From positions 28,807-92,806 of the forward strand of contig NZ_JAKGCS010000009.1 of NCBI RefSeq assembly GCF_021556395.1: 64,000 nt of DNA, given 5' to 3'. The position numbers and the translations under genes are program-made. The number at the start of each line of letters is the position of its first letter. Positions within the stretch are counted from its first letter, which is position 1. The notes under the pieces were generated by a model that was given only the letters and a program-made list of their open reading frames with translations, searched no databases and was not told where the DNA came from. Below are positions 17,662 to 26,565 of the stretch, in pieces. The DNA comes from Acuticoccus kalidii (GTDB taxonomy: Bacteria; Pseudomonadota; Alphaproteobacteria; Rhizobiales; Amorphaceae).

Positions 17662-18649
17662 GCTCACCCTGTCGAAGGCCGTCAACGAGGCGATCGCTGA
17701 GGAGATGCGGCGCGATCCGTCGATCATCCTGATGGGCGAGGACGTTGCGGAGGCAGGAACGCCGTTCAAGGTTCTGTCCGGCCTCGTGGAGGAGTTCGGA
17801 CCGGAGCGGATCCTCGACACGCCGATTTCCGAGCCGGGCTTCACCGGCATCGCGGTCGGCGCCGCGATGACCGGAATGCGCCCGATCGTCGACCTGATGT
17901 TCGGCGACTTCCTGTTCCTCGTGATGGACCAGCTCTGCAATCAGGCCGCCAAGACGCATTATATGTCCGGCGGCAAGCTCTCCGTCCCGATGGTGCTGCG
18001 CACCAACATGGGCGCGACGCGGCGCTCCGCGGCACAACACAGCCAGTCCCTTCATGCGCTCGTCGCACACATTCCGGGCCTCAAGGTCGCGATGCCCTCC
18101 TCCGCCTACGAGGCGAAGGGGCTGTTGAAGAGCGCGATCCGGGACGCCGATCCCGTCGTCATCTTCGAAGACAAGCTGATGTATCAGGACAAGGCGCCGG
18201 TGCCGGAGGAGGAGTATCTCCTGCCCCTCGGCAAGGCGGAGATCCTGCGCGAGGGACGCGATATCAGCTTCGTCGCGACGTCCTCGATGCGCCAGGTCGC
18301 GGAGGCAGCCGCCGCGCGCCTCGCCGAGGACGGCGTGTCGGCCGAGATCATCGACCCGCGCACCATCGTGCCGCTCGACGAGGAGACGATCCTCGCGTCC
18401 GTGCGCAAGACCGGCCGCGTGATCGTGATCGACGAGGGGCACCAAAGCTTCGGCGTCACCGCCGAGATCGCCGCCCGGATTGCGGAAAAGGCGTTCTATC
18501 ATCTCGACGCGCCGGTGGGGCGGATGGGCGCGATGGATGTGCCGATCCCCTTCTCCCCCGCCCTCGAAGACCTCACGGTGCCGACACCGGAGCGGCTCGT
18601 GGAACGGGCGATGGCGAGCCTTCGCGGGGAGCCCGTCCATGGCGCATGA
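17654..18649 (+). CDS. 2-oxoacid dehydrogenase E1, beta subunit
   Basis: A 331-residue transketolase-like E1 beta subunit that pairs with the preceding gene to complete the ThDP site. Typical blocks are LSKAVNEAIAEEMRRDPSI, LMGEDVAEAGTPFKV, TPISEPGFTGIAVGAA, and in the C-terminal domain EIIDPRTIVPLDEETI with VIDEGHQSFG. Length is standard. The ATG lies 8 bp inside the alpha gene and its last 11 bp overlap the E2 gene, so the three are translationally coupled. Confidence 0.9.
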   Translation: MRELTLSKAVNEAIAEEMRRDPSIILMGEDVAEAGTPFKVLSGLVEEFGPERILDTPISEPGFTGIAVGAAMTGMRPIVDLMFGDFLFLVMDQLCNQAAKTHYMSGGKLSVPMVLRTNMGATRRSAAQHSQSLHALVAHIPGLKVAMPSSAYEAKGLLKSAIRDADPVVIFEDKLMYQDKAPVPEEEYLLPLGKAEILREGRDISFVATSSMRQVAEAAAARLAEDGVSAEIIDPRTIVPLDEETILASVRKTGRVIVIDEGHQSFGVTAEIAARIAEKAFYHLDAPVGRMGAMDVPIPFSPALEDLTVPTPERLVERAMASLRGEPVHGA

Positions 18650-19748
18650 CGTGTTGATGCCGCAGCTCGGCATGGCGCAGGACGCGGGCCTCATCGTCGC
18701 CTGGCACAAGGGGCCGGGTGACCCCGTCGCCGCCGACGATGTTCTGATGGAGGTCGAGACCGACAAGGCGACGATGGAGGTGCCGGCCGGCCGCGACGGG
18801 GTCCTCGCCACGATCCGCGCCGCGGCCGGCGAGGAAGTGCCGGTCGGCAACGTGATCGCCGTGATCGCCGCGGACGCCGCCGAGGCCGAGCGTGTCGCCG
18901 GCGAGGTGGCTGCCGCATCCGCCAATGATGGAGACGCGCCCGTCGAGGCAGGCGCGACGAGCGCGTCGCCCGCCCCCGCCGCGGTCGACGCAATTGCGGT
19001 GGCCCGCACGGAGGGCGCCACCGCCGAAGCGCCGCGCCCCACCGGCGCATCGCCGTCGGGGAACGGCACGGCGGACATCGCCGCCCCTGCGGCCGACAAG
19101 GGCGCCGGCCCGACCGGCCGCATTCTCGCAACGCCGAAGGCCCGGCGGCTCGCGGAGGCGCGCGGCATCGATCTCGCCGCGCTCGTCGGATCCGGCGCGC
19201 GCGAGCCGATCCTCTACCGCGCCGTCGCCGACGCACCCGATCCGGGCGAGGCGTCGATCGCCGCGCCTGTCGCCACCCCGATTGCCGCATCGAGCGCGCT
19301 CGAAGCCCTCGCCGAGCGCAGCGCCTTCGACGCCCTCCTCGCCGAGGCCGATCCGGCCCCGACCCGCGCCGCCGCGCTCGCCGCCTTCCTCGCCGGTGCA
19401 TGGCGCGGATCGCGCGGCGCGGATTCCCTCCGCATCGCGGTGCAGACACTCGGCGCGCCGCCTTTGCGCCTCACCGACCCGGACCGCGTCCCCCTCTCTC
19501 GTCTCGGAGGAGACGACGCGGCGGCCGGCGACGGCGCGCCAGACATCAGCCTCTTCGATCTCACCGAAAGCCGCCTCGCCTCCTATCGGCCGGCTGCCTC
19601 GGGGACGAGCCTCACCCTCCTCGGCGACGGCACGGCCTTCCGGCTCCTCCTCGCCTTCGACGAGAGGACGCTGCCCCTCAGCGAAGCGGCGCACCTCCTC
19701 GACGAACTCGCCCGGCGGATCGAGGACCCGATCCGCCAGCTTTTGTGA
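18639..19748 (+). CDS. lipoyl- and E1/E3-binding E2 component with degenerate catalytic domain
   Basis: A 369-residue E2-like protein. The lipoyl domain is intact (residues 1-75; target lysine K43 in ETDKATME), followed by an Ala/Pro-rich linker and a peripheral subunit-binding domain (ATPKARRLAEARGIDLAALV, from about 165). The remaining 160 residues look like a shrunken acyltransferase domain: LFDLTESRLASYRP and LLAFDERTLPLSEAAHLLDE recall E2 catalytic strands, but the HxxxDG active-site motif is missing. It can carry acyl groups but probably cannot transfer them; the separate catalytic E2 at 21464 may do that. A scaffold role is inferred. Confidence 0.82.
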   Translation: MAHDVLMPQLGMAQDAGLIVAWHKGPGDPVAADDVLMEVETDKATMEVPAGRDGVLATIRAAAGEEVPVGNVIAVIAADAAEAERVAGEVAAASANDGDAPVEAGATSASPAPAAVDAIAVARTEGATAEAPRPTGASPSGNGTADIAAPAADKGAGPTGRILATPKARRLAEARGIDLAALVGSGAREPILYRAVADAPDPGEASIAAPVATPIAASSALEALAERSAFDALLAEADPAPTRAAALAAFLAGAWRGSRGADSLRIAVQTLGAPPLRLTDPDRVPLSRLGGDDAAAGDGAPDISLFDLTESRLASYRPAASGTSLTLLGDGTAFRLLLAFDERTLPLSEAAHLLDELARRIEDPIRQLL

Positions 19749-20030
19749 GGGGCCACCCGAGGCGCGGGGCGTCGCCGACGCGCGCCGTGCCGCACCACCG
19801 GCGGCCCCGACGAGGGGGACATTTTCGAGGTGAAGGGTACTTTCGGCGCGCCCTTGAACTAACTCCTCTTGCGTCGTGATAAAGGTCTTGGCGTCGGCAT
19901 GGCGCGCCGGAGATCCACTCCGGCCACCGCCCGGTGAGCGACCGGACCGACGCGACAGACGCCGAGCTGGGTGTCGCCATGGCAAACGCCGACGCGACGG
20001 CCCCAGCATGAAGAATGGACGGAGCACCTC
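19749..20030. other. 282-bp gap between the two halves of the dehydrogenase locus
   Basis: No gene seen. It holds a candidate promoter at 19854-19882, so the dehydrogenase and second E2 genes can be transcribed on their own. Confidence 0.55.
19854..19882 (+). promoter_or_regulatory. candidate sigma70-type promoter
   Basis: TTGAAC (19854-19859), a 17-bp spacer, then TGATAA (19877-19882). It lies about 150 bp upstream of the aldehyde dehydrogenase start. Confidence 0.42.
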
Positions 20031-21461
20031 ATGAAACACACCCAACTCTATATCGGCGGTCAATGGCGCGACGCCTCCGATGGCGGCACGTTCGAGGTCT
20101 TGAACCCCGCCGACGAGCAGGTGCTCGCGACCGTCGCCTCCGGCACGGTCGAGGATGCGAAGGCCGCGCTCGAAGCCGCCGACGGTGCCTTCGCCGAATG
20201 GCGGGCGCGCACGCCCCGTGATCGGGCCGAGATCCTGCGCAAGGCGTTCGAGCTCTTCACCGCCAATCTCGACGAGTTCGCCAAGCTGATTACGCTCGAA
20301 AACGGCAAGGCGAGCGCCGATGCGATGGCCGAGGCGAAATATTCGGCGGAGTTCTTCCGCTGGTATGCCGAGGAGGCCGTCCGCGCCGAGGGGCAGATCG
20401 GCATGGCGCCGGCCTCGGGTGCGCGCATCGTCGTGCACCACAAGCCGGCGGGGATCGCCGTTCTCGTGACGCCGTGGAACTTCCCGGCGGCGATGGGCAC
20501 GCGCAAGATCGCGCCGGCGCTTGCGGCGGGTTGCCCGGTCGTGATCAAGCCGGCCTCAGAGACGCCGCTCACGATGCTCGCGCTTATGCCGATCCTCGAA
20601 GAGGCGGGCGTGCCGCCGGGCGTCGTCAACGTGCTGCCGAGCCGCTCCTCGGGCGCCGTCGTCGGCGCGATGCTGGAGGATATGCGCGTGCGCGTCGTCT
20701 CCTTCACCGGGTCGACCGAAGTCGGCCGCAAGCTCCTTCATGCCGCGGCGGACAATGTGATCAAGCCGGCGATGGAGCTCGGCGGCAACGCGCCCTTCAT
20801 CGTCTTCGAGGACGCCGATCTCGACGCCGCGGCCGACGGGCTGATGCTCGCCAAGATGCGCAATATCGGTGAGGCCTGCACCGCCGCGAACCGCATCTAC
20901 GTGCACGAGAAGGTGGAAGAGGCGTTCGTGTCGAAATACACCGACCGGATGGCCGCGCTCAAAATGGGCAATGGTCTCGATGACGGGATCGATGTCGGCC
21001 CGCTGGTCAACGCCGAAACGCGCGACAAGGTCGCCCATTTCGTCGACGACGCGGTGGCGAAGGGCGCGAAGGTCCGCCTCGGCGGCCAGCGGCCCAACGT
21101 CAAGGGCTTCTTCTATCCGCCGACCGTGCTCACCGCCGTCCCCGATGATGCCGAGTGCCTGAAGGACGAGATCTTCGGCCCCGTCGCCGCGATCCAGACC
21201 TTCAACGACGAGGCGGAGATCATCCGCCGCTCGAACGACACGATCTATGGCCTCGTCGCCTATCTCTATACCGGCGACCTGAAGCGGGGCCTGCGTGTCT
21301 CCGAAGCGTTGGAGTTCGGCATGGTCGGGCTCAATCGCGGCCTCGTCTCCGATCCCGCCGCCCCGTTCGGCGGGGTGAAGCAATCCGGTCTCGGCCGCGA
21401 AGGCGGCAAAGAGGGGATGCTGGAGTTCATGGAAGCCCAATATATCTCGACGAACTGGTAA
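20031..21461 (+). CDS. NAD(P)+-dependent succinate-semialdehyde dehydrogenase-type aldehyde dehydrogenase
   Basis: A 476-residue aldehyde dehydrogenase that oxidises an aldehyde to its acid. Seen: VTPWNFPAAMGTRKIAPAL, the cofactor loop FTGSTEVGRKL, the general base Glu near residue 249 (MELGGNAPF) and the nucleophile C283 (EACTAANR). The overall pattern is closest to GabD-type succinate-semialdehyde dehydrogenases. GGAG lies eight bases before the ATG. It is followed after 2 bp by a catalytic E2, so it works with the 2-oxoacid dehydrogenase; a dicarboxylic semialdehyde substrate would fit but is not shown. Confidence 0.88.
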   Translation: MKHTQLYIGGQWRDASDGGTFEVLNPADEQVLATVASGTVEDAKAALEAADGAFAEWRARTPRDRAEILRKAFELFTANLDEFAKLITLENGKASADAMAEAKYSAEFFRWYAEEAVRAEGQIGMAPASGARIVVHHKPAGIAVLVTPWNFPAAMGTRKIAPALAAGCPVVIKPASETPLTMLALMPILEEAGVPPGVVNVLPSRSSGAVVGAMLEDMRVRVVSFTGSTEVGRKLLHAAADNVIKPAMELGGNAPFIVFEDADLDAAADGLMLAKMRNIGEACTAANRIYVHEKVEEAFVSKYTDRMAALKMGNGLDDGIDVGPLVNAETRDKVAHFVDDAVAKGAKVRLGGQRPNVKGFFYPPTVLTAVPDDAECLKDEIFGPVAAIQTFNDEAEIIRRSNDTIYGLVAYLYTGDLKRGLRVSEALEFGMVGLNRGLVSDPAAPFGGVKQSGLGREGGKEGMLEFMEAQYISTNW

Positions 21462-21463
21462 AA

Positions 21464-22351
21464 ATGATGGACGTCGCCGCAAGCCCCAGTGTCCGCCGCT
21501 ATGCCCGTGAGTTGGGCATCGATATCGCCCGCCTCGGTGAGGAGCTCCAATCCGACACCGTGACGCGCCGCGATGTCGAGCGGAAGGCGGCCGGCGGCGG
21601 CGTTCCCGCAACGGATGCGGCCTCCCTTTATTGGGAGGTCGACCATGCGCAATACGGCCCCGTCAGCGATGAGCCGGTGCCGCGACGCGAACAGGTGGCG
21701 GCTGCCAACCTTGCCGCGGCGCAGGCGCTGATCCCGGCCGTCACCCACCATGACCGCGCCGAGATCGCCGGCATCGAAGCCGCCCGCACCCGGCTGAAGC
21801 CGCTCGCCGAGGCGGCCGGCGTGCGCCTTACCGCCCTCGCCTTCCACGTGAAGGCGCTCGCGCGCACCCTCGCCCTCTATCCCCGTTTCAACGCCTCGCT
21901 GTCGCCGGACGGCACGCGGCTCGTCATCAAGCATTATTGCCATGTCGGCATCGCGGTCGACACGCCGCACGGGCTGATGGTCCCGGTGGTGCGCAATGCG
22001 GATCGGAAAGGGCTTCTGTCGATCGCCGCGGAGATCGGCGCTCTCGCCGCCCGCGCGCGCGATCGCAAACTTCGCTCGCAGGAGATGGGCGGCGCGTCGA
22101 TGTCGATCACCAATCTCGGCGGGATCGGCGGGACGGGCTTCACCCCGATCGTGAACCCGCCCGAGGTCGCGATCCTCGGCCTCTGCCGCAGCGAGACGGT
22201 GCCGGTGTGGACGGGCGAGGCGTTCGAGCCGCGGCTCATGGTGCCGCTCGCCCTCTCCTATGATCACCGTGTCATCAATGGTGCGGACGCCGCCCGCTTC
22301 CTGGCCCATTATGCCCGCCTCTTGGCCGAGCCGGCGCGCCTTCTTCTCTGA
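21464..22351 (+). CDS. stand-alone catalytic E2 (2-oxoacid dehydrogenase acyltransferase) without lipoyl domain
   Basis: A 295-residue protein with an N-terminal E1/E3-binding domain (SPSVRRYARELGIDIARLG, residues 7-25) and a full E2 catalytic domain (SITNLGGIGGTGFTPI; SYDHRVINGADAARF near residue 265-280). The active-site motif reads HRVING, with Asn where most E2s have Asp; as I recall this variant occurs in some bacterial pyruvate-type E2s. There is no lipoyl domain, so it must use the lipoyl arm of the protein at 18639. The ATG follows the preceding TAA after 2 bp; a second ATG three bases later is equally possible. No E3 gene is in the window. Confidence 0.85.
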   Translation: MMDVAASPSVRRYARELGIDIARLGEELQSDTVTRRDVERKAAGGGVPATDAASLYWEVDHAQYGPVSDEPVPRREQVAAANLAAAQALIPAVTHHDRAEIAGIEAARTRLKPLAEAAGVRLTALAFHVKALARTLALYPRFNASLSPDGTRLVIKHYCHVGIAVDTPHGLMVPVVRNADRKGLLSIAAEIGALAARARDRKLRSQEMGGASMSITNLGGIGGTGFTPIVNPPEVAILGLCRSETVPVWTGEAFEPRLMVPLALSYDHRVINGADAARFLAHYARLLAEPARLLL

Positions 22352-22460
22352 TCCGTCTACCCAAGGCGCGCGAATTCTGCTCCGATAACCGAATGCCGAT
22401 GCCCTCTCCCGCCCGCTTCGTTCGAGCGCACCCTCCCCAGCGCGCGCCGCGAGGCCGGCG

Positions 22461-23180
22461 TTGAGCCCCATCCCCCTCGTCCAGTTCTGGGATCGCCGCA
22501 CGCTGCCGCCCGACGTCGCCCCCCTGGTCGCGACGTGGACCGACGGCGAGGACGGTCTCGCCTACCGGCTGTGGAGCGATGTCGAGGCCGAGCGCTTTCT
22601 CGCCCGCCACTATGGGCGCCGGGCGCGCGACGCCTACCGCATGGCCGCGCCGGCGGCGATGCGGTCGGACCTCTTCCGTTACGCCGTCCTCCACCGCCAT
22701 GGCGGGGTCTATGTCGATTGCGATGTCGGGAAGGCGGCGCCGCTCGCCCCGGTGCTCGCCGCCGTCCGGCGCGGCATCATCATCACCGGCCGCAGCAAGA
22801 TCGAGAACGACTTCATGTTCGTGCGCGCGGCGGGCGACCCGTTGATGGCGCACCTTCTCGAGGCCGCGATCGCGAATGTCGAGGCGCGCGCGTCGAACAA
22901 TGTGTGGGCGGCGACCGGTCCCGGCATCGCGACCTTCCTGTGGCGCGAGGTGGGTGGCGACGATCCGCTCTTCGCCGGCTACGACTTCGTCGACGAGGTG
23001 GACAGCACCGCCTATCTGATCCGCGGCCATGCGCCGGCCTACAAGGAGACGGACGCGCACTGGCTCGTCCATCAGAAGGCGCGGTCGATCTACCAGCGCG
23101 CGCTTCCGATCCGGCTGCGCCATCGCATCGCCGACGCGAAGGCCGCCGTGCGGCGCCTCAGGGGCGCGGCGAGCGGTTGA
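22461..23180 (+). CDS. DXD-motif (Gly_transf_sug/OCH1-like) glycosyltransferase
   Basis: A 239-residue glycosyltransferase related to the sugar-binding region with DXD motif. The core RSDLFRYAVLHRHGGVYVDC includes the metal/nucleotide-sugar-binding DCD (YVDCDVG). N-terminal PLVQFWDRRTLPPDV also fits the family. The donor and acceptor sugars are unknown. Translation appears to start at a TTG, with GAGG seven bases upstream; no ATG or GTG lies nearby in frame. No polysaccharide cluster surrounds it, although a KpsS-like gene lies 14 kb away. Confidence 0.78.
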   Translation: MSPIPLVQFWDRRTLPPDVAPLVATWTDGEDGLAYRLWSDVEAERFLARHYGRRARDAYRMAAPAAMRSDLFRYAVLHRHGGVYVDCDVGKAAPLAPVLAAVRRGIIITGRSKIENDFMFVRAAGDPLMAHLLEAAIANVEARASNNVWAATGPGIATFLWREVGGDDPLFAGYDFVDEVDSTAYLIRGHAPAYKETDAHWLVHQKARSIYQRALPIRLRHRIADAKAAVRRLRGAASG

Positions 23181-23222
23181 GCGGGGCGCGCCGGGCCTGA
23201 AGGGACGACGCGGCGCTCCGGG

Positions 23223-23822
23223 TCATTTCGGCCGCTCCATCGAAAAGAGCCCGTCGACGTGGGCGTAGTCCATATAGCCGCAGCGGGCGATCGGCTCGGC
23301 GCGCGCGAGGTCGACGAAACCATCGCGGATGATGGCATCGTCGATGTGGATGTGGACGACCTCACCGAGGATCATCGTGTAGCGCGCCGCCTCTCCCGCC
23401 GCATCCTGAAGCGGCAGGATCTTCGTCGTCACGCACTCGAGGGCGACCGGGCTCGCCGCGACGCGGGGTGGCCGGACAGCGACGGAAGGCGCCATTTCGA
23501 GCCCCGCAAGGTCGAATTCCGAGACCTCCGGCGGCGCTGACGCCGACGTCGCGTTCATAGCCTCACGCAAGGCGTATGTGGCTAGATTGCACACGAACTC
23601 GCCGGTCTCCTCCGCGTTCGCCCACGAATCCTTGCGGCCGAAGGAGGAGAACATGACGAGATAGGGCCGGTCGCTCACGGCGTTGAAGTAGCTGTAGGGC
23701 GCGAGGTTGGCACGCCCGGCTGTGTCGAGCGTGGAAATCCAGCCGATCGGCCGCGGCGCCACGAGCGCCTTGAACGGATCGCGCGGCAATCCGTGATCGT
23801 TTTGCCTCGGGTCATAATGCAT
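23223..23822 (-). CDS. flavin reductase-like (DIM6/NTAB) FMN-binding protein
   Basis: A 199-residue split-barrel flavoprotein. The N-terminal RDPFKALVAPRPIGWISTLD and NLAPYSYFNAVSDRPYLVMF are the hallmark FMN-binding segments of this flavin reductase family. It may reduce FMN for a monooxygenase or act as an FMN oxidoreductase. GAGG lies eight bases upstream of the ATG. It follows the nitroreductase gene on the same strand after 86 bp, so both may serve flavin or redox detoxification. Confidence 0.86.
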   Translation of the reverse strand: MHYDPRQNDHGLPRDPFKALVAPRPIGWISTLDTAGRANLAPYSYFNAVSDRPYLVMFSSFGRKDSWANAEETGEFVCNLATYALREAMNATSASAPPEVSEFDLAGLEMAPSVAVRPPRVAASPVALECVTTKILPLQDAAGEAARYTMILGEVVHIHIDDAIIRDGFVDLARAEPIARCGYMDYAHVDGLFSMERPK

Positions 23823-23908
23823 GACGAGCCTCGATTTGGGGTCGGGTGAGGAAACGGGCCGTGCGGCCGAAGGGCTGGATGGGCCGGAAAGGCGGTGAAA
23901 TGGCGGCG

Positions 23909-24472
23909 TCAGCCCGCGCGGAAGTGCGTGACGATCGCGTCGAGGTCCGGGCGATCCCGGTCCGTGGGTTTGATCTCGGGCATTCCAATGTGGATAAATC
24001 CCGCGATCCGCTCGTCCGCACCGACACCGAGCGCGGCAGCGGCCGCCTTGTCGTAGGCGATCCATTCGGTCAGCCATTGGGCGGCGAACCCGTGCGCGGC
24101 CGCGGCGTGGAGCAGGTTGAGGCAGACCGCGCCCGCCGACAGGACTTGTTCCCACTCATCGATTTTCGGGTGCGGTTTTGCCGCACTCACCACCGCGACG
24201 ACCAAAGGGGCGCGCGTGAAGCGGGTCCGCTCGACAGCGAGATCGGCCCCGTTTCCGGTCTCTTCGGCGACTTTCGCGATCGCCTCTCCGGCGGCGGCGC
24301 GAGCCTCACCGTCGAACACGATGAAGCGCCAGGGGGCGAGTTTTCCATGGTCGGGCACACGGGCGGCTATGGTCAGCATCGAATGAAGTGTGGCAGTGTC
24401 CGGCCCCGGTTCGGTGAGGAAGGCAGCTTGAACCGAGCGGCGCGTTGCCAAATAGTCACGCATCGTCACCAT
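23909..24472 (-). CDS. nitroreductase-family FMN-dependent oxidoreductase
   Basis: A 187-residue nitroreductase-fold protein. The N-terminal YLATRRSVQ carries the phosphate-binding Arg pair; VPDHGKLAPWRFIVF, the LSAGAVCLNLLHAAAAHGF helix and IGMPE follow in the usual order. It resembles the short YdjA/TdsD-like group (about 185 residues), which reduces nitro compounds or quinones with NAD(P)H. AAGGAGA precedes the ATG. The substrate cannot be predicted. Confidence 0.88.
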   Translation of the reverse strand: MVTMRDYLATRRSVQAAFLTEPGPDTATLHSMLTIAARVPDHGKLAPWRFIVFDGEARAAAGEAIAKVAEETGNGADLAVERTRFTRAPLVVAVVSAAKPHPKIDEWEQVLSAGAVCLNLLHAAAAHGFAAQWLTEWIAYDKAAAAALGVGADERIAGFIHIGMPEIKPTDRDRPDLDAIVTHFRAG

Positions 24473-24635
24473 TCTGGTGGGTCTCCTTGCAACAGTTTGC
24501 GCTTCTAGCTCAAACCGCTGCGATTGTTGAAATAGAGTGTCAACCTAGGCAGTGTGTTGGCGCGAAGCGTATGAGCGCCACGGGCCGTCGTGCGTGGCTC
24601 ACGTGCGGCGGTGAAAACGCCATGAGGGTTGAGAA

Positions 24636-25613
24636 ATGAAACGCTTGGCAATGTTGACCTTGTCGGCGGTCTTTTTGGTTCCCGGTGCGGTGGCCTATGC
24701 CGCCACCCCCGTTCCGAAGCCGAAGCCCATCAGCGCCGCAGAGGCCGACCCCCAGGCCGCGATCACCCAAATGGTCGGCCCCCGAATTAAAGATTTCGGC
24801 AACTCCGTTGCCGCCTACGCCCCGGCCAACGGGCCGGATATGATGCCCGCGGCGACCGACGAAGCCGCTCTCTACCTCGTCGGCAAGCTCTCCGCCGAAG
24901 GCGGCCCGATCAGCGACGGTCTCGTCTGGCGCGTGTTCCGCGAGATCCCCGGGCCCGATGGTGAACTTCCCCTCGTTCACAAGTCCCGCGGCGGTGATCT
25001 CGAGGTTCGTCTCAAGCCCGGCCGCTATATCGTCCACGCGAGCTATGGCCGCGCCTCGCAATCGCGCACCATCGACCTCAACCGCCCCATCCTTTCGGAC
25101 ACATTCGTGCTGAACGCTGGCGGTCTTCTCCTCACCGCCGTGCTCGACGAGGACGAGAAGCCCGTTTCCGACGACACCGAATTCGAAGTCTTCAAGATCG
25201 ACGGCGAGAGCCGCAAGCTCGTCGGCGAGCTGACGCCCGGCGCGATCGCCCGCCTTCCGGCCGGCAATTATCACGTGGTGAGCCGCTATGGCGGCGTGAA
25301 TGCGATCCGCACCGCGGATGTCTCCGTCGATGCCGGCAAGCTCACCCGCGTTTCGATGCGCCACCATGCGGGCACTGTCCGCCTGAAGCTCGCCCGCAAC
25401 GAGAGCGGCGAGGCGCTCGCCAACACGTCCTGGGTCGTCTACGGCAGCGACGGCAACGCCATCTACCAGCGCGCCGGCGCCCACGCCAACGTGACCCTTG
25501 CCGCCGGTGAATACAAAATCGTGGCCCGCCACGGCGACAACGAGTTCTTCCGCTCCATCACCGTCGAGTCCGGCGAGGACGCCGACGTCGTGGTTCTCGC
25601 CCAGCGGCTCTAG
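24636..25613 (+). CDS. secreted protein with three repeated beta-rich modules, function unknown
   Basis: A 325-residue exported protein (signal peptide MKRLAMLTLSAVFLVPGAVA). After a spacer (22-75) come three related segments sharing a signature (L-x-x-G-x-Y-x-V/I-x-x-x-Y/H-G): LKPGRYIVHASYG (126-138), LPAGNYHVVSRYG (207-219) and LAAGEYKIVARHG (288-300). Each is followed by a strand such as SRTIDL, IRTADV or FRSITV. The pattern resembles Ig-like or carboxypeptidase-regulatory-like beta sandwiches. No catalytic motif is seen. A structural or ligand-binding envelope role is possible. The gene stands alone. Confidence 0.7.
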   Translation: MKRLAMLTLSAVFLVPGAVAYAATPVPKPKPISAAEADPQAAITQMVGPRIKDFGNSVAAYAPANGPDMMPAATDEAALYLVGKLSAEGGPISDGLVWRVFREIPGPDGELPLVHKSRGGDLEVRLKPGRYIVHASYGRASQSRTIDLNRPILSDTFVLNAGGLLLTAVLDEDEKPVSDDTEFEVFKIDGESRKLVGELTPGAIARLPAGNYHVVSRYGGVNAIRTADVSVDAGKLTRVSMRHHAGTVRLKLARNESGEALANTSWVVYGSDGNAIYQRAGAHANVTLAAGEYKIVARHGDNEFFRSITVESGEDADVVVLAQRL

Positions 25614-25800
25614 CGCCAGCCTCGCGAGGCAAGCGCCCCCTGCCCCGCCGCCGCGCGCGGGCAAGCCCACACAGCCATCTCTCGGCCCCTCCGCCCACGT
25701 GCGTTACCGCCGGGCGGGGCCCTTCCCAGCGCGCAGAAAACGCTCCGGCCGGTTCAGCAAACGCCCGCGCCGCGTCCCTCGCCTCTCATGAAGGCGCGGA

Positions 25801-25897
25801 TCCGCGCCTTTCGGCTCCCGGACGCCCCGCGCCTCTCATCTTCCGCGATCCCCGCATCTCTCAGCTTCAGCCATCCGCGTCTTTCGGCTTCCGACGC
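25801..25897. repeat. short imperfect direct repeats
   Basis: TCCGCGCCTTTCGGCTCCCG (from 25801) recurs as TCCGCGTCTTTCGGCTTCCG (from 25874), and GCCTCTCAT occurs at 25781 and 25831. The stretch looks like decayed repeats in a non-coding spacer. Confidence 0.5.
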
Positions 25898-26325
25898 GCT
25901 TCGCGGCTTCCGCGCGTTCAGCGCTGCAATCGAATGAGCCGCGCAGATCGGCACCGGCCTTAAAGGCGGGGCCGCCCGGACGCCATCGCGGTGGAAATCC
26001 CGGCACCGAACCTGGCCGGACGCCTGCCCTCTTCGCGCAGCGCGCTGACTCCTCTCGTCAGGCGTCGTTAACTCAATATGATCACCTGTTGAGAGCGTCA
26101 CCGCCTTCGAATCGCCGTCCAGTCGAGCGTGCTGTGCGCCCCTCGCCCACATCACGCGAGGCTCTCGCCAATTCGACGGGGGCGGCTAAGGCGCAGCGAA
26201 CCGCGCACCATCCTCCCGGTGCGTTGCTTCCGATTGGGTCACTCGTCGCAGCGAAGGGAGCCGGTCACGCAGAAGCGATCCAGGCCAGCCGAACGGCATT
26301 CTCAAGGTGGCTGCGCATCACTTAG

Positions 26326-26565
26326 ACGGGGGCCGCCAGCCGGCCGGGCATCTCACTCGCCACGGTCCGACGGCATGTTTGTCCGAAACGCGCTCAGCTC
26401 TTTGTCACGCGCATCGCGGCGACCATCGCTCGCACGGTCGGCGAGAGACGGACCGCCCGCCATCCCCTCACCGCCGCCTCGCTCCTCGCGGCGCTGGAAG
26501 AGGACATCGCGAGCGCGACGCCGTTCGGCCTGCCCGAGGAGCAGGTCCGGTCCAATCTTCGATGA
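26326..26565 (+). pseudogene. possible gene remnant (coding-like frame without start)
   Basis: An 80-codon frame runs from an upstream TAG (26323-26325) to a TGA (26563-26565) with no ATG, GTG or TTG start. Its product (…TRIAATIARTVGE… then LAALEEDIASATPFGLPEEQ) has a protein-like mix and strong G/C at third positions, unlike the other frames here. No family is recognised. The last 29 codons and the stop are duplicated 192 bp downstream. It may be the 3' end of a lost gene; chance is not excluded. Confidence 0.28.
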
